DNA of 47,500 nt from Strigamia acuminata (GCA_949358305.1 CASHSZ010000125.1:1-47500); one strand, 5' to 3'. Shown: positions 1 to 10,557, counted from the first letter of the stretch. Notes: a model not told the origin generated them from the letters alone. Program-made: numbers and translations.

Positions 1-2138
1 CCGTCGGCGAGCCGAAGTCCGGGAACGAAGGCCGTGACGGGATCGTGACGGGACCGTCAGCGGCCCGTTAACGGCCCGTGCGGGCCGTTGCGGGATCGTG
101 ACGGGATCGTCGACGGCCCGTTAACGGCCCGTGCGGGCCGTTGCGGGCCGTTGACGGGCCGTTGACGGGCCGTTAACGGGCCGTTAACGGGCCGTTACGG
201 CGTAAATCGAAAAAATCAACAACCGACAACACGTACGTGAAAACGCGTACAACATTCATAGACATTAATCTCGAATCCTGTTTTCGGTTTTGCCCCGTTA
301 ACGGGCCGTTAACGGGCCGTTAACGGGCCGTTAACGGCCCGTGCGGGCCGTTGCGGGATCGTGACGGGACCGTCGACGGCCCGTTAACGGCCCGTGCGGG
401 CCGTTGCGGGATCGTGACGGGACCGTCAGCGGCCCGTTAACGGCCCGTGCGGGCCGTTGCGGGATCGTGACGGGATCGTCGACGGCCCGTTAACGGCCCG
501 TGCGGGCCGTTGCGGGATCGTGACGGGACCGTCAGCGGCCCGTTAACGGCCCGTGCGGGCCGTTGCGGGATCGTGACGGGATCGTCGACGGCCCGTTAAC
601 GGCCCGTGCGGGCCGTTGCGGGCCGTTGACGGGCCGTTGACGGGCCGTTAACGGGCCGTTAACGGGCCGTTACGGCGTGAATCGAAAAAATCAACAACCG
701 ACAACACGTACATGAAAACGCGTACAACATTCATAGACATTAATCTCGAATCCTGTTTTTGGTTTTACGCCGTTAACGGGCCGTTAACGGGCCGTTAACG
801 GCCCGTTAACGGCCCGCGTGAGGTCGTACGGGCCGTCGGCGAGCCGAAGTCCGGGAACGAAGGCCGTGACGGGATCGTGACGGGACCGTCAGCGGCCCGT
901 TAACGGCCCGTGCGGGCCGTTGCGGGATCGTGACGGGATCGTCGACGGCCCGTTAACGGCCCGTGCGGGCCGTTGCGGGCCGTTGACGGGCCGTTGACGG
1001 GCCGTTAACGGGCCGTTAACGGGCCGTTACGGCGTAAATCGAAAAAATCAACAACCGACAACACGTACGTGAAAACGCGTACAACATTCATAGACATTAA
1101 TCTCGAATCCTGTTTTCGGTTTTGCCCCGTTAACGGGCCGTTAACGGGCCGTTAACGGGCCGTTAACGGCCCGTGCGGGCCGTTGCGGGATCGTGACGGG
1201 ACCGTCGACGGCCCGTTAACGGCCCGTGCGGGCCGTTGCGGGATCGTGACGGGACCGTCAGCGGCCCGTTAACGGCCCGTGCGGGCCGTTGCGGGATCGT
1301 GACGGGATCGTCGACGGCCCGTTAACGGCCCGTGCGGGCCGTTGCGGGATCGTGACGGGACCGTCAGCGGCCCGTTAACGGCCCGTGCGGGCCGTTGCGG
1401 GATCGTGACGGGATCGTCGACGGCCCGTTAACGGCCCGTGCGGGCCGTTGCGGGCCGTTGACGGGCCGTTGACGGGCCGTTAACGGGCCGTTAACGGGCC
1501 GTTACGGCGTGAATCGAAAAAATCAACAACCGACAACACGTACATGAAAACGCGTACAACATTCATAGACATTAATCTCGAATCCTGTTTTTGGTTTTAC
1601 GCCGTTAACGGGCCGTTAACGGGCCGTTAACGGCCCGTTAACGGCCCGCGTGAGGTCGTACGGGCCGTCGGCGAGCCGAAGTCCGGGAACGAAGGCCGTG
1701 ACGGGATCGTGACGGGACCGTCAGCGGCCCGTTAACGGCCCGTGCGGGCCGTTGCGGGATCGTGACGGGATCGTCGACGGCCCGTTAACGGCCCGTGCGG
1801 GCCGTTGCGGGCCGTTGACGGGCCGTTGACGGGCCGTTAACGGGCCGTTAACGGGCCGTTACGGCGTAAATCGAAAAAATCAACAACCGACAACACGTAC
1901 GTGAAAACGCGTACAACATTCATAGACATTAATCTCGAATCCTGTTTTTGGTTTTACGCCGTTAACGGGCCGTTAACGGCCCGTTAACGGCCCGTTAACG
2001 GCCCGCACAGGCCGTGACGGGATCGTGACGGGACTGTCGGCGGCCCGTTAACGGCCCGCACGAGCCGTGACGGGATCGTGACGGGACCGTCGGCAGCCCG
2101 TTAACGGCCCGTACGACTCCATGCGGGCCGTTGACGGG
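1..2138. repeat. Satellite array with 832-bp higher-order repeat (left array)
   Basis: GC-rich satellite made of the palindromic decamer CCGTTAACGG, its variants, and phrases such as GGGATCGTGACGGGACCGTC. A landmark starting CCGTCGGCGAGCCGAAG recurs at 1, 833 and 1665, exactly 832 bp apart, giving two full higher-order units and one partial unit. Each full unit carries two 94-bp AT-richer cores starting CGTAAATCG or CGTGAATCG and ending in GGTTTTACG or GGTTTTGCC. The plus-strand cores are at about 201-294, 676-769, 1033-1126, 1508-1601 and 1865-1958. The whole block is repeated at 31031-33168 in the same order and orientation. No gene is visible. Confidence 0.93.
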
Positions 2139-2604
2139 ATCGTGACGGGACCGTCGGCAGCCCGTTAACGGCCCGCACGGGCCGTGACGGGATCGTGACG
2201 GGACCGTCGGCGGCCCGTTAACGGCCCGCACGAGCCGTGACGGGATCGTGACGGGACCGTCGGCAGCCCGTTAACGGCCCGCACGGGCCGTGACGGGATC
2301 GTGACGGGACCGTCGGCGGCCCGTTAACGGCCCGCACGAGCCGTGACGGGATCGTGACGGGACCGTCGGCGGCCCGTTAACGGCTTGTACGGGCCGTTAC
2401 GGGATCGTGACGGGACCGTCGGCGGCCCGTTAACGGCTCGCACGGGCCGTTAACGGGGTCGTTACGGGACCGTCGGCGGCCCGTGCGGCGGCCTCGCCAA
2501 CCTCGTGCGGCCCGTTAACGGCCCGTACGGGCCGTTACGGGGCCGTTGCGGGATCGTCGGCGGCCCGTTAACGGCCCGCACGGGACAACGGGCGCCAACG
2601 AGCG
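2139..2604. repeat. Monomeric CCGTTAACGG-type satellite
   Basis: Continuation of the GC satellite without the 94-bp cores. It is a short-period array alternating GCCCGTTAACGGCCCGCAC with CGTGACGGGATCGTGACGGGACCGTC. It becomes irregular after about 2440. Open frames here are low-complexity and are not genes. Confidence 0.85.
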
Positions 2605-2872
2605 CCGGTAGTCCCGGTAATTTGTTTCAAAATAAATATTTGTCACCGTCTCCCCTCCCTCCTCCTCCTCCCCCTCCTCTCCCTCTCGAGGCCAGACACG
2701 GCCGCTCCAAAATACGAACCACGACGATGCCTCCGTACCGATAGACCGAGTGGGTCGCGCGACAGACAATGCGCGCAAACTACCGTCGGCGCACGGTGTG
2801 CACGGCGCAACACCACGGAAGTAACTACCGGTGCGCCCCTCGTGCGTGCGAGGCAACCCCGAGCTCGCTTAA
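2605..2872. other. Non-repeated linker, no gene recognised
   Basis: Sequence between the satellite and the first R repeat. It has a pyrimidine-rich stretch at about 2645-2690 (CTCCCTCCTCC type) and then mixed sequence. Short open frames exist on both strands but none looks coding, and I see no splice-bounded exon. Confidence 0.5.
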
Positions 2873-3092
2873 CCTTGGGGTATGTGTGCGGATTTTGTCG
2901 GGGGCGAAAGGGTCCCGCTTTTTAACATTACGGCGGCCTATACGTTGTTTCGTTGATCGCGACTGCGATGCGGAATTTGCGGATGTTGTTTTGGCCGAGT
3001 AGTTCGTGCGACCGAGCGCGTTTTGTTCGTTGCTTTTCGGTGTTCGGTGGGTTTTGTGACCGGTCAAGGGTTTCGCTAAAACGTGGTTTTTG
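2873..3092 (+). repeat. Dispersed repeat R, copy 1
   Basis: About 220-bp block beginning CCTTGGGGTATGTGTGCGG and ending CTAAAACGTGGTTTTTG. Near-identical copies start at 19249, 29675 and 40639, always in plus orientation and always upstream of a T/Q/satellite island. The sequence before each copy differs, so the block has a defined left edge. It encodes no recognised protein. A short frame across it is shared by all four copies but is interrupted by stops just outside. Confidence 0.85.
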
Positions 3093-3309
3093 AGTACGGG
3101 GGGGAGGGGGGGGATCGGGTCGCGTGCTCCGAAAGCGCCGCGACGCGCCGTGACTTGGGCCAAAAACGACCCGGTCGGAAACCGGGTCCCGGGCTTCGTC
3201 GAGGCGTGGTCCCGATCGGGACAAACTCTTCCGGAAAATGTCCGGTGGAATGTTGAGAGTGTCGATGGACGACGTTCGAGTTTATATCGTAAGTAAGTAA
3301 GTATCTGAC
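3093..3309. repeat. G-run and GC-rich linker module between R and P
   Basis: A G-run is followed by a unit containing GACTTGGGCCAAAAACGACC and GAAACCGGGTCCCGGGCTTC, then a segment with a short GTAA run at 3289-3301. The same stretch occurs at about 29897-30225, where the roughly 110-bp GC-rich unit is present twice in tandem. No gene. Confidence 0.75.
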
Positions 3310-4632
3310 AAAACTTGCACAGAATTTTGTCAACATTTGATAAATTTCCACAGAATTTAACGTTGTTTTGCTAAAACCTGCGGAAACGTGTCTAGTCGGG
3401 CAGAAACGTCTCGTAAAATGTTGCTGAAATTCCGTGGAAATTTGTCAAAAATTGACAAAAGTTGGTGACCGACCCACATCGCGTTGCGGCGCGGTCGGAG
3501 CACGCGACCCGATCCCCCCCCCCCCCCCCTCCCCCCGTCCCCAAAAAACCACGCCTCGAGGAACCCCGAGGTTCGGTTTCCGACCGGGTCGCCTCTTGAT
3601 CCGACTCGGGGCGCGTCACGGCGCGGTCGGAGGACGGCCCTCGCCCCCAAAAACCACACTCCGGGTCACGTGGTCTCGCACTCGACTTTTTCAGTTTTCC
3701 CGTTTTCGGCCCGTTACGGCCAAGGACCGTAACGGGTCGAAAACGGGCCGCAACGGGTCGAAAACGGCCGCAACGGGTCGAAAACGGCCCGCACGGGCCG
3801 TTAACGGGCCGCCGACGGTCCCGTCACAATCCCGTAACGGCTCGCACGGGCCGTTAACGGGCCGCCGACGGTCCCGTCACGATCCCGTAACGGCTCGCAC
3901 GGGCCGTTAACGGGCCGCCGACGGTTCCGTAACTATCCCGTAACGGCCCGCACGGGCCGTTAACGGGCCGCCGACGATCCCGTCACGACCCCGTAACGGC
4001 CCGTACGACCTCATGCGGGCCGTTAACGGCGTAAAACCAAAAACAGGATTCGAGATTAATGTCTATGAATGTTGTACGCGTTTTCATGTACGTGTTGTCG
4101 GTTGTTGATTTTTTCGATTTACACCGTCACGGCCCGTTAACGGCCCGTTAACGGCCCGTTAACGGCCCGTTACGATCCCGTAACGGCCCGCACGGGCCGT
4201 TAACGGGCCGCCGACGGTCCCGTCACGATCCCGTAACGGCCCGCACGGGCCGTTAACGGGCCGCCGACGGTCCCGTCACGGTCCCGTAACGGCTCGCACG
4301 GGCCGTTAACGGGCCGCCGACGGTCCCGTCACGGTCCCGTAACGGCCTTCGTTCCCGGACTTCGGCTCGCCGACGGCCCGTGCGACCTCATGCGGGCCGC
4401 TAACGGGCCGTCAACGGGCCGTTAACGGCCCGTTTTCGACCCGCTACGGCCCGTCACGGCCTGTTGGCCGTGCGACCCGTGACTCGGAGTGTGGTTTTTG
4501 GGGACGAGGGCCGTCCTCCGGCCGCGCCGCGACGCGCCGCGGGTCGGACAAGAAACGACCCGGTCGGAAACCGAACCTCAGTGTCCAATCGGGCAGAAAT
4601 TGTGCGAAAGTTTAACCAAAAATGGCCAAAAG
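3310..4632. repeat. Satellite island I: P-T-Q-satellite-Q'-T'-P' foldback unit
   Basis: Ordered modules: palindromic repeat P (about 3310-3466), T with a long C-run (3467-3605), and Q (about 3606-3706, including CCCAAAAACCACACTCCGGG). Then comes CCGTTAACGG satellite (3707-4478) with one minus-oriented 94-bp core at about 4030-4123. Q' (from 4479), a short T' and P' (4583 onward) follow in inverted orientation. P' is cut by the copia element and resumes at 11111. The modules on the two sides are reverse complements, so the island can fold back on itself. Confidence 0.8.
4628..4632. repeat. Target-site duplication AAAAG, left of copia element
   Basis: AAAAG directly precedes the left LTR (TGTAGCTG...) and is repeated directly after the right LTR at 11111-11115. 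Five bases is the usual copia target duplication. Joining the flanks recreates the phrase CAAAAGTCGGTGCAAG, which occurs intact in other copies of repeat P. Confidence 0.93.
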
Positions 4633-5185
4633 TGTAGCTGTGTGGCGCAAAAATATCGCCGAAATAGGCGATAGGAAGCGTAAAACTGAGTCAAACGCAC
4701 TTCTAAGTGCGGACAAATGCGCGTGATGCGCGTACGCGAGTTTGAGCGGACTTACGATCAAATTCGCGTGCACTACACTTATAGAAACGTGTAGTGCCGA
4801 ACTAAATACAATAGTTAACCAAAAATATAACATTTATTAAGAGAAAACTTACATAATGGGTCCAGAATCACTGGACAAACACAAGGAAACACACTACCCG
4901 TGTGAGCGGCCATTTGTAATGTGCCAGAGACATCTGGTGGCCGAAAATAGAAACAATAAGTAGAAATACACACAGAATAGAGGATGCATGATGCCAGATG
5001 GATAAGACACATCTAAAAGGCATCATGCATTCCCTTTACATAGAAACTAAGGAAAAACATAAGAAACAATACTAAATTACCCCGAATAAGAAAAGATAAC
5101 CGATGGATAATAAAATAAACATTTCAAAGTCATTTCACATCGAAAAACGATTTAAATAACTCAAAAGTGGTTCCAAAGTCTAACA
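4633..5185 (-). repeat. 3' LTR of copia element
   Basis: 553-bp direct repeat, partner of 10558-11110. On the coding strand it starts TGTTAGACTTTGG and ends AGCTACA. It contains a perfect 8-bp hairpin, CACTACAC/GTGTAGTG at 4771-4778 and 4789-4796. Confidence 0.95.
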
Positions 5186-5197
5186 ATTCCCTCCTTC
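5186..5197 (-). other. Polypurine tract of copia element
   Basis: On the minus strand GAAGGAGGGAAT lies directly before the 3' LTR. This is the position and composition expected for the plus-strand DNA primer of LTR elements. Confidence 0.8.
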
Positions 5198-5233
5198 GAT
5201 GTAAAATGTCGGTGCTAAACAATCGAAAAAAAG

Positions 5234-8200
5234 TTACTTCGAGACGAAAATCCGAGATAATAAATTTCGAAGACGCTCTGAACTGAGCCACTTGGTGAAA
5301 ATGTCGGATACATTTATCTCACCCGGAATTTTGCGGAGTTCGAAACATCCGGCAATGTGCCACTCACGAAGCCAGTGAAACTTCACTCGAATATGTTTCG
5401 TTTTCGAGTTCTCGATGTCGTTGTTCGTGAACTGAATCGAGGCGAGGGCATCGGAAAATATGATCGGTTTCGATAACCGACGTAAAGGTGGAAACACTTG
5501 ATAAATACTGTCGAGCCAATAGAGTTCTTTGACGATTTCGACAAGTGCCACAAATTCGGCTTCCATTGTGGAGCAAGCGACGCTGGTCTGCTTCTTGCAG
5601 CTCCAGCCAATGGGCACACTTCCGATGTAAACAATGTATCCGCCGAATGATCTCGATGTAGCGATGTCGGAGGCCCAAGAGGCGTCTGTGCAACCCCACA
5701 GTTGACTCGAATCGCATTTCGAAAGTTCGATGGCGTACTCGCTCGTGTTCGCGACGTAACGAAGGACCTGCAGCAAACACTTGATATGGCTCTCGGTGTA
5801 GCAGTTGTTGTACTGCGATAATGCGATCACCGAGTACAAAATGTCGGGGCGAGTACGTGAAGCCAGGAACAATAAAGATCCGACGAGTGATCGATACGGA
5901 AAATCCGGAAGGTCGGTGAGCGGTCCCTTGACTAACGTGGTCCCAGGTGTGACTGGCACCTTGATGAGCGCGTCAGATGAAACATTAAACTTTTTGAGGA
6001 GTTTGTCAATGTAATTGCGTTGAGTCATAAAGACTTTCCCGTCACGACGCTCGAACTCGACTCCCAGCAGTTTGGTGATTGGCCCCAGGTCGACAATGTC
6101 GAATTTACTCGTGATCAGCTTGAGTATTCGATCCCTGATGTTTTCCGAAGCATAAAATAAAACAATATCGTCGACGTATACCAGCATAATGGCCGAATGT
6201 CCGTAGGCGTACACACAATTACATGCTGGAAACTTTTGAAATCCGAGTTCTGTCAATGTTTCATTAAGTTTCTGGTACCACATGCGCCCCGACTGGTGAA
6301 GACCGTAAAGCGACTTGGTCAACAACCATACGTTGTCGGGCGAGGAACATGTGGCACCAGCGGGAATCCGCATATAAATCTCGTGGTCAAGGTCGCCGTA
6401 GAGGTAGGCACATTTCACGTCGAGGTGCGTGTCCCTCCATCCGAGGAGAATAACCAGCAGACAAAAGAAGAAACGGATTAGGACAAAATTGACTACGGGA
6501 CTAAAAACTTCATCGTAGTCAACGCCCATTGTCTGCCGAAATCCTTGGGCGACCAGTCGAGCACGATATCGGGTAATCTTTCCGGTAATGTCACTTTTGA
6601 ACTTAAAAATCCATTTGCAACCGAGCACAGTCTTGTCAGGGGGTCTCGGAACCTCCTTATAAACGTCTCGTTGCTTGAAAGTCGAAAGTTCCTCGTCGAT
6701 TGCTTCGGTCCATTTCGGTGCTTCGGGCAATTTCACAGCTTCGGCGTATGTGGCCGGTTCCCGAAAACACATGTGGACACGAGGAGGCGATGGCGGAGCA
6801 TATGGCATGTGGTGTTCTAAATTGCCGAAGAAGAAAACGGACTCATCATACGGTATCCGGTGTGCGAAACAATAAGCGGCGATATCTGTGTGCGACCGCA
6901 AGCGGACACCGTGCTCCGGATAATAATAAACGTCGACTTTAATCCTCCCCGGAACCTGATCTTTCCGGAGATGCTCTTCTCTCCTCCATCCGCTGAAGGG
7001 CGAAACGCCGCCAACAAAACTCCAAGGGCAATGAAGAGCGCGTAAAGGCGCCAAATTAGGCGTACCCGGAAGTCGGACAGGCAAGGCAGCCGCTTCGTCG
7101 AGAAGGTCTTCGTCAAAATCTGAACCCTGTTCAGACATCGCTGCGGTGTCGTCAAGACCCGGGAGAGATGGGTAGGACATCGAACGCCGTAGATGAGGCA
7201 AGCGGGTGGAACGTACGGTCGGAGTAAATTGTCCATGTCCTGCAATGGTCGTAACATTATCGGAGCCATCAGCGACGGTAACAGAGCCATCAGCGTCGGT
7301 AACAGAGCCATCAGTCGTAGCAGCTAAGCCGTCAGCAGCGGCGATGAGACCATCAGCTGTAGGAAGAGATGGTGCGAATGAAGCGAAAGACGGAGCACTC
7401 GAAGCGACGGAGGGAGCACGACTGGCAATACCATCCTCGTCACTGCTGTCAGCAGAAGAGTCGTTATCCGAATCGTGACGTCGACGAGGCCAAGGCTGAG
7501 TTGGAAAGTTATCACGAAAAGTGACACGTGACGGGGTGTGGCCACGAGCAGGCTCCTCCATGGGTGGAGCATTGTCATCCGGATCTGGAACATAAAAGGG
7601 CGAGCGCTTAAAGTTCTGCCGTTCATCGATTTGGACGTGAACAGATTCGGTGACGGTGTTCGTAGCCGGATTCCACACTCGATACCCTCGAGTTCCCGAA
7701 GCGTAGCCAACGAGAAATCCTTCCCACGCTCGAGGATCCAGTTTGTTGCGTCCAGGTGCGGTGAAGTGTACCCAGCACTTGGAACCAATCTTACGAAAAT
7801 GTCTGACGGAAAGAGCACGCTGGCGCCACAAAATGTATGGGATTTCGTCGTTGAGCTTCGAATGCGGACTGCGGTTTTTGATATATGTGAACGTCACGGC
7901 AAGTTCAGCCCAAAGCGTGTGCGAAAATCCGGTTTCGGAGTTGATGGAGCGGAGATAGTCGCCCATTGTCCGGTTCAGGCGTTCGGCGACACCGTTCATC
8001 TGTGGCGATGCGGGATTGGTCCGTTGAGCAACAATACCCTTGTCGGCAAGAAAACGGTCAAAATCCCTCGAAATAAATTCTCCTCCACGGTCGGTGCGAA
8101 TTGTTTTAATCCGGCAATCAGCAATACGTTCAACGCGGGAAACAAAGTCTTTAAACGTAGCAAAAACATCGGATTTACGGGCGATCGGGAAAAGCCAGGC

Positions 8201-9673
8201 GTACCTGGTGGCGTCATCGATAATGGTGAAGGCAAAATTAGCACCGCCGATGGAAGGCAGTCTCGACGGGCCCCAGACGTCCATGTGAAGCAATTCAAGC
8301 GGTTTCGTGGTTGAAGGCGCGGAAATTGGCTTATGTGGAGCACGCGTGGACTTGGCAACACGGCACGTGTTGCAGGAAAGTTCCTGGCGAACAGCAGCTG
8401 GATCAAGCCCATAAACCTGGGAGTTAGCCGCTAAAGTCCGCATGGCCTTCGTATGCAGGTGACCCAGCCTGCCGTGCCACAATCCCGTGGCGTCTGCGAC
8501 GTTGGCAACCGAAGGATTAACTGGTTTGGGAGGTAATGCTGCGTTTGACTTGGCAACGGGAGGAGGAGATGCGAGGGCATTGGAATACATCCGGATCTGT
8601 TGAGGTTGGGATCCGGGAATAGGAGCAGGACTGGTAGGGAAAAGTGAAGGGACAAGCAAGGTGTTGGAGGAGACGGGCAAGCGGAAATCGGTCATATTGT
8701 CAGCCGACTTCTTCTTAGTCTTGTTGGAAGACTTGGGCAATGCGGGAAAGTCCTCTTCCTTCGTCACTAGAGTGGTCGGTATCGGAGTCGGAAGTGATGA
8801 TGAAACAGACGAACTCGAAACATTAGTCGGAGCGGCGAATGGCGAGATGAGCCCATCCACGAAATAAAGTCCAGACTTCTGTTTCGCCCGAAGAACACTT
8901 AGTTTGATGTCCGTTTCATACGTATGCAATTCCGAGTTGTGAATGTGGATGTGATGTCCGCATTTATCAATCCGAGAAACCGAGATAAGATTGGCGCCGA
9001 AGTCAGGTGCGAATAATACGTCGCGGAGCAATACGGTGCATTCGCAGCCATCGATGAGCGACTTGACCGGAACGTCACCTTTGCCTGTGACCCTCGAACT
9101 GCCCTGGCCTAACTCGATGTTGAACGGGACAACGGAAACAAAGTTCGTAAACCACGCTTTGACGTGCGAAACGTGGTCGGTGGCCCCACAATCGACAATC
9201 CATTCGTGGGACTGGAGAAAATGTACAACCGGAGCTTCGATCACCGGTGGAGCCGACAACAGGTAAGCGGCGTCCCTTCGGGGACGAGAAACATCACGGT
9301 TTTGACCACCGGATTGCTGCGAACTGTTATTCTGCCGTCGTTTGCTCTTACTGCGGGGTCGGCCTTGTTGAGACGCGACCGGTTGCGGTTCCTTGCCCTG
9401 TTTGCGAGGGCGGGGGCACTTATTCGCGTAGTGGCCGAAAAAGCCGCAATTAAAACAGCGAACCTGCGAAATCGGACGAGGAGGTCGGGATTGATTGCAT
9501 CCACGATTGTCCATAGCAAAAGCCGATGTTTCCTTCGTGTACCGATTCCAATTCAAGTTGGCTCTTGCTGTCTGCATTTTTCCGGAGGAAAATCGGAGAT
9601 AATGGCGATAATGAGCACGCATAAACACTCGAGGCACTAAAGACGTAATCGGAGCACTTTTCACTCGAAGCAC
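5234..9673 (-). CDS. Copia Gag(partial)-Pol polyprotein
   Basis: Single 1479-residue frame. A CCHC zinc knuckle (C73, C76, H81, C86) is what remains of Gag. Protease active site is D161 in DCGATDH, where most relatives have DSGA. The pre-integrase zinc site is H400/H405/C434/C437. Integrase catalytic triad is D465, D528, E564 with the classic 35-residue D-E spacing. Reverse transcriptase has D1085 and YVDD at 1166-1169, with SLYGLHQSGR in place of the commoner YGLKQAPR. RNase H has D1330, E1371 and D1408. A short degenerate repeat rich in ADGS lies near 770-810. The frame opens at a GTG; the first ATGs are residues 18 and 33, and upstream the same frame runs only to a nearby TAG. Pol is uninterrupted, so it could be active, but the element may need Gag from another copy. 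Confidence 0.93.
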   Translation of the reverse strand: MLRVKSAPITSLVPRVFMRAHYRHYLRFSSGKMQTARANLNWNRYTKETSAFAMDNRGCNQSRPPRPISQVRCFNCGFFGHYANKCPRPRKQGKEPQPVASQQGRPRSKSKRRQNNSSQQSGGQNRDVSRPRRDAAYLLSAPPVIEAPVVHFLQSHEWIVDCGATDHVSHVKAWFTNFVSVVPFNIELGQGSSRVTGKGDVPVKSLIDGCECTVLLRDVLFAPDFGANLISVSRIDKCGHHIHIHNSELHTYETDIKLSVLRAKQKSGLYFVDGLISPFAAPTNVSSSSVSSSLPTPIPTTLVTKEEDFPALPKSSNKTKKKSADNMTDFRLPVSSNTLLVPSLFPTSPAPIPGSQPQQIRMYSNALASPPPVAKSNAALPPKPVNPSVANVADATGLWHGRLGHLHTKAMRTLAANSQVYGLDPAAVRQELSCNTCRVAKSTRAPHKPISAPSTTKPLELLHMDVWGPSRLPSIGGANFAFTIIDDATRYAWLFPIARKSDVFATFKDFVSRVERIADCRIKTIRTDRGGEFISRDFDRFLADKGIVAQRTNPASPQMNGVAERLNRTMGDYLRSINSETGFSHTLWAELAVTFTYIKNRSPHSKLNDEIPYILWRQRALSVRHFRKIGSKCWVHFTAPGRNKLDPRAWEGFLVGYASGTRGYRVWNPATNTVTESVHVQIDERQNFKRSPFYVPDPDDNAPPMEEPARGHTPSRVTFRDNFPTQPWPRRRHDSDNDSSADSSDEDGIASRAPSVASSAPSFASFAPSLPTADGLIAAADGLAATTDGSVTDADGSVTVADGSDNVTTIAGHGQFTPTVRSTRLPHLRRSMSYPSLPGLDDTAAMSEQGSDFDEDLLDEAAALPVRLPGTPNLAPLRALHCPWSFVGGVSPFSGWRREEHLRKDQVPGRIKVDVYYYPEHGVRLRSHTDIAAYCFAHRIPYDESVFFFGNLEHHMPYAPPSPPRVHMCFREPATYAEAVKLPEAPKWTEAIDEELSTFKQRDVYKEVPRPPDKTVLGCKWIFKFKSDITGKITRYRARLVAQGFRQTMGVDYDEVFSPVVNFVLIRFFFCLLVILLGWRDTHLDVKCAYLYGDLDHEIYMRIPAGATCSSPDNVWLLTKSLYGLHQSGRMWYQKLNETLTELGFQKFPACNCVYAYGHSAIMLVYVDDIVLFYASENIRDRILKLITSKFDIVDLGPITKLLGVEFERRDGKVFMTQRNYIDKLLKKFNVSSDALIKVPVTPGTTLVKGPLTDLPDFPYRSLVGSLLFLASRTRPDILYSVIALSQYNNCYTESHIKCLLQVLRYVANTSEYAIELSKCDSSQLWGCTDASWASDIATSRSFGGYIVYIGSVPIGWSCKKQTSVACSTMEAEFVALVEIVKELYWLDSIYQVFPPLRRLSKPIIFSDALASIQFTNNDIENSKTKHIRVKFHWLREWHIAGCFELRKIPGEINVSDIFTKWLSSERLRNLLSRIFVSK

Positions 9674-10543
9674 TTCACTAAACGTTGTTAGAAGCGGAAT
9701 AACCTCGACGGGGAGCCAATGCTAAAATTGGCTAAGAACCTTAGACAAGTGTCCCCCTAACGTCCTTTATGACCACCTGGGGCCGCGGGAATGTTAGGTG
9801 GCGCAGGGCTCAGCCTTGTCTAAGAATACAAGCACAGCTTGGACGGAATGTCCGAAGGGCTGTGCCGATACTAATCGGGACCCACTCCAAAAACTTAAAA
9901 TTAACAAATAAATTCGAAATCTGAAATAAAAAGAAGGAGAAGTTGGTGAATCTGTATGCACAGACGTCCCTGTGCACACCGCGCATAAAAAATGCGGAAT
10001 TCTTCAAAAGATCGCCGACCGATTTCGAAAACCGGGAAAAACTTCTCGAAAATCGCCGATACTGTCGCACTCCGGGGTGCAGACAGCGGGTTATGCCCGT
10101 TTCTGGATGAAAACGTCGCTCAGACGTTGTCGGAACGTGACAAATGATGAAAATCGGCGAAAAAATCTGAAAATAAATGAAATTTCCGCAAAAATCGCGA
10201 AAAATCGCGAAATTCACGAAAAATTAGAGGGAAAAAAAAGAACAAGACCTTTCCTAGGTCAATTGTCGCTATCTTGCACAATAAATGCACAAAAAGCAGT
10301 GTTTTTAACTCGAAAAACACAAAAAAACAGTGTTTTTAACTCGAAAAACACGAAAAAAGGTTGAAAAAATTCAAAAATCGACGATTACGACCGCACTCCG
10401 GGGTTGTGAACGTCAGAAAGACGTTGTTGACTGCCGGAAATCGTCGAAAATCTGAAAAAAACAAAAATTTCCGCAAAAATCGCGAAAAATCGCGAAATTC
10501 ACGGAAAATTAATGGAAAAACGAGGCACTGGTGGCTTTCCAGG
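9674..10543 (-). other. Copia 5' leader lacking recognisable Gag
   Basis: Between the PBS and the pol frame there is no frame resembling copia Gag. The leader holds an imperfect tandem duplication. Segments around 10070-10235 and 10390-10520 share a CACTCCGGGG phrase and AATTTCCGCAAAAATCGCG. A 20-bp phrase, GTTTTTAACTCGAAAAACAC, is repeated near 10300 and 10334. Nested inverted repeats (TTAGACAAG at 9741-9749 with CTTGTCTAA at 9815-9823; CCTAAC at 9756-9761 with GTTAGG at 9793-9798) predict a stem-loop just ahead of the coding region. Confidence 0.6.
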
Positions 10544-10555
10544 CCTCTGCTACCA
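10544..10555 (-). other. Primer-binding site, initiator tRNA-Met type
   Basis: On the coding strand TGGTAGCAGAGG begins two bases after the 5' LTR. It is complementary to CCTCTGCTACCA, the 3' end of metazoan-type initiator tRNA-Met including CCA. Initiator tRNA-Met is the common primer for copia elements. Plant-type initiators would give TGGTATCAGAGC instead. Confidence 0.85.
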
Positions 10556-10557
10556 CT

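Noticed and set aside
1-2138. CRISPR-like pattern of repeats and 94-bp intervening segments
   Set aside because: The intervening cores are themselves near-identical repeats rather than unique spacers, the repeat unit is not regular, and the DNA is eukaryotic.
1995-2604. Open frames through the GC satellite on both strands
   Set aside because: They translate the repeat unit (PVNGPPTVPSRSRHG-like) and exist only because the repeat lacks stops.
1-4480. Telomeric or rDNA-like repeat
   Set aside because: CCGTTAACGG units are palindromic and irregular, unlike telomere repeats, and no rRNA sequence is recognisable.
9810-10217. Gag in the copia leader (135-residue frame)
   Set aside because: Phe/Ile-rich low-complexity peptide with no Gag features, overlapping a tandem DNA duplication.
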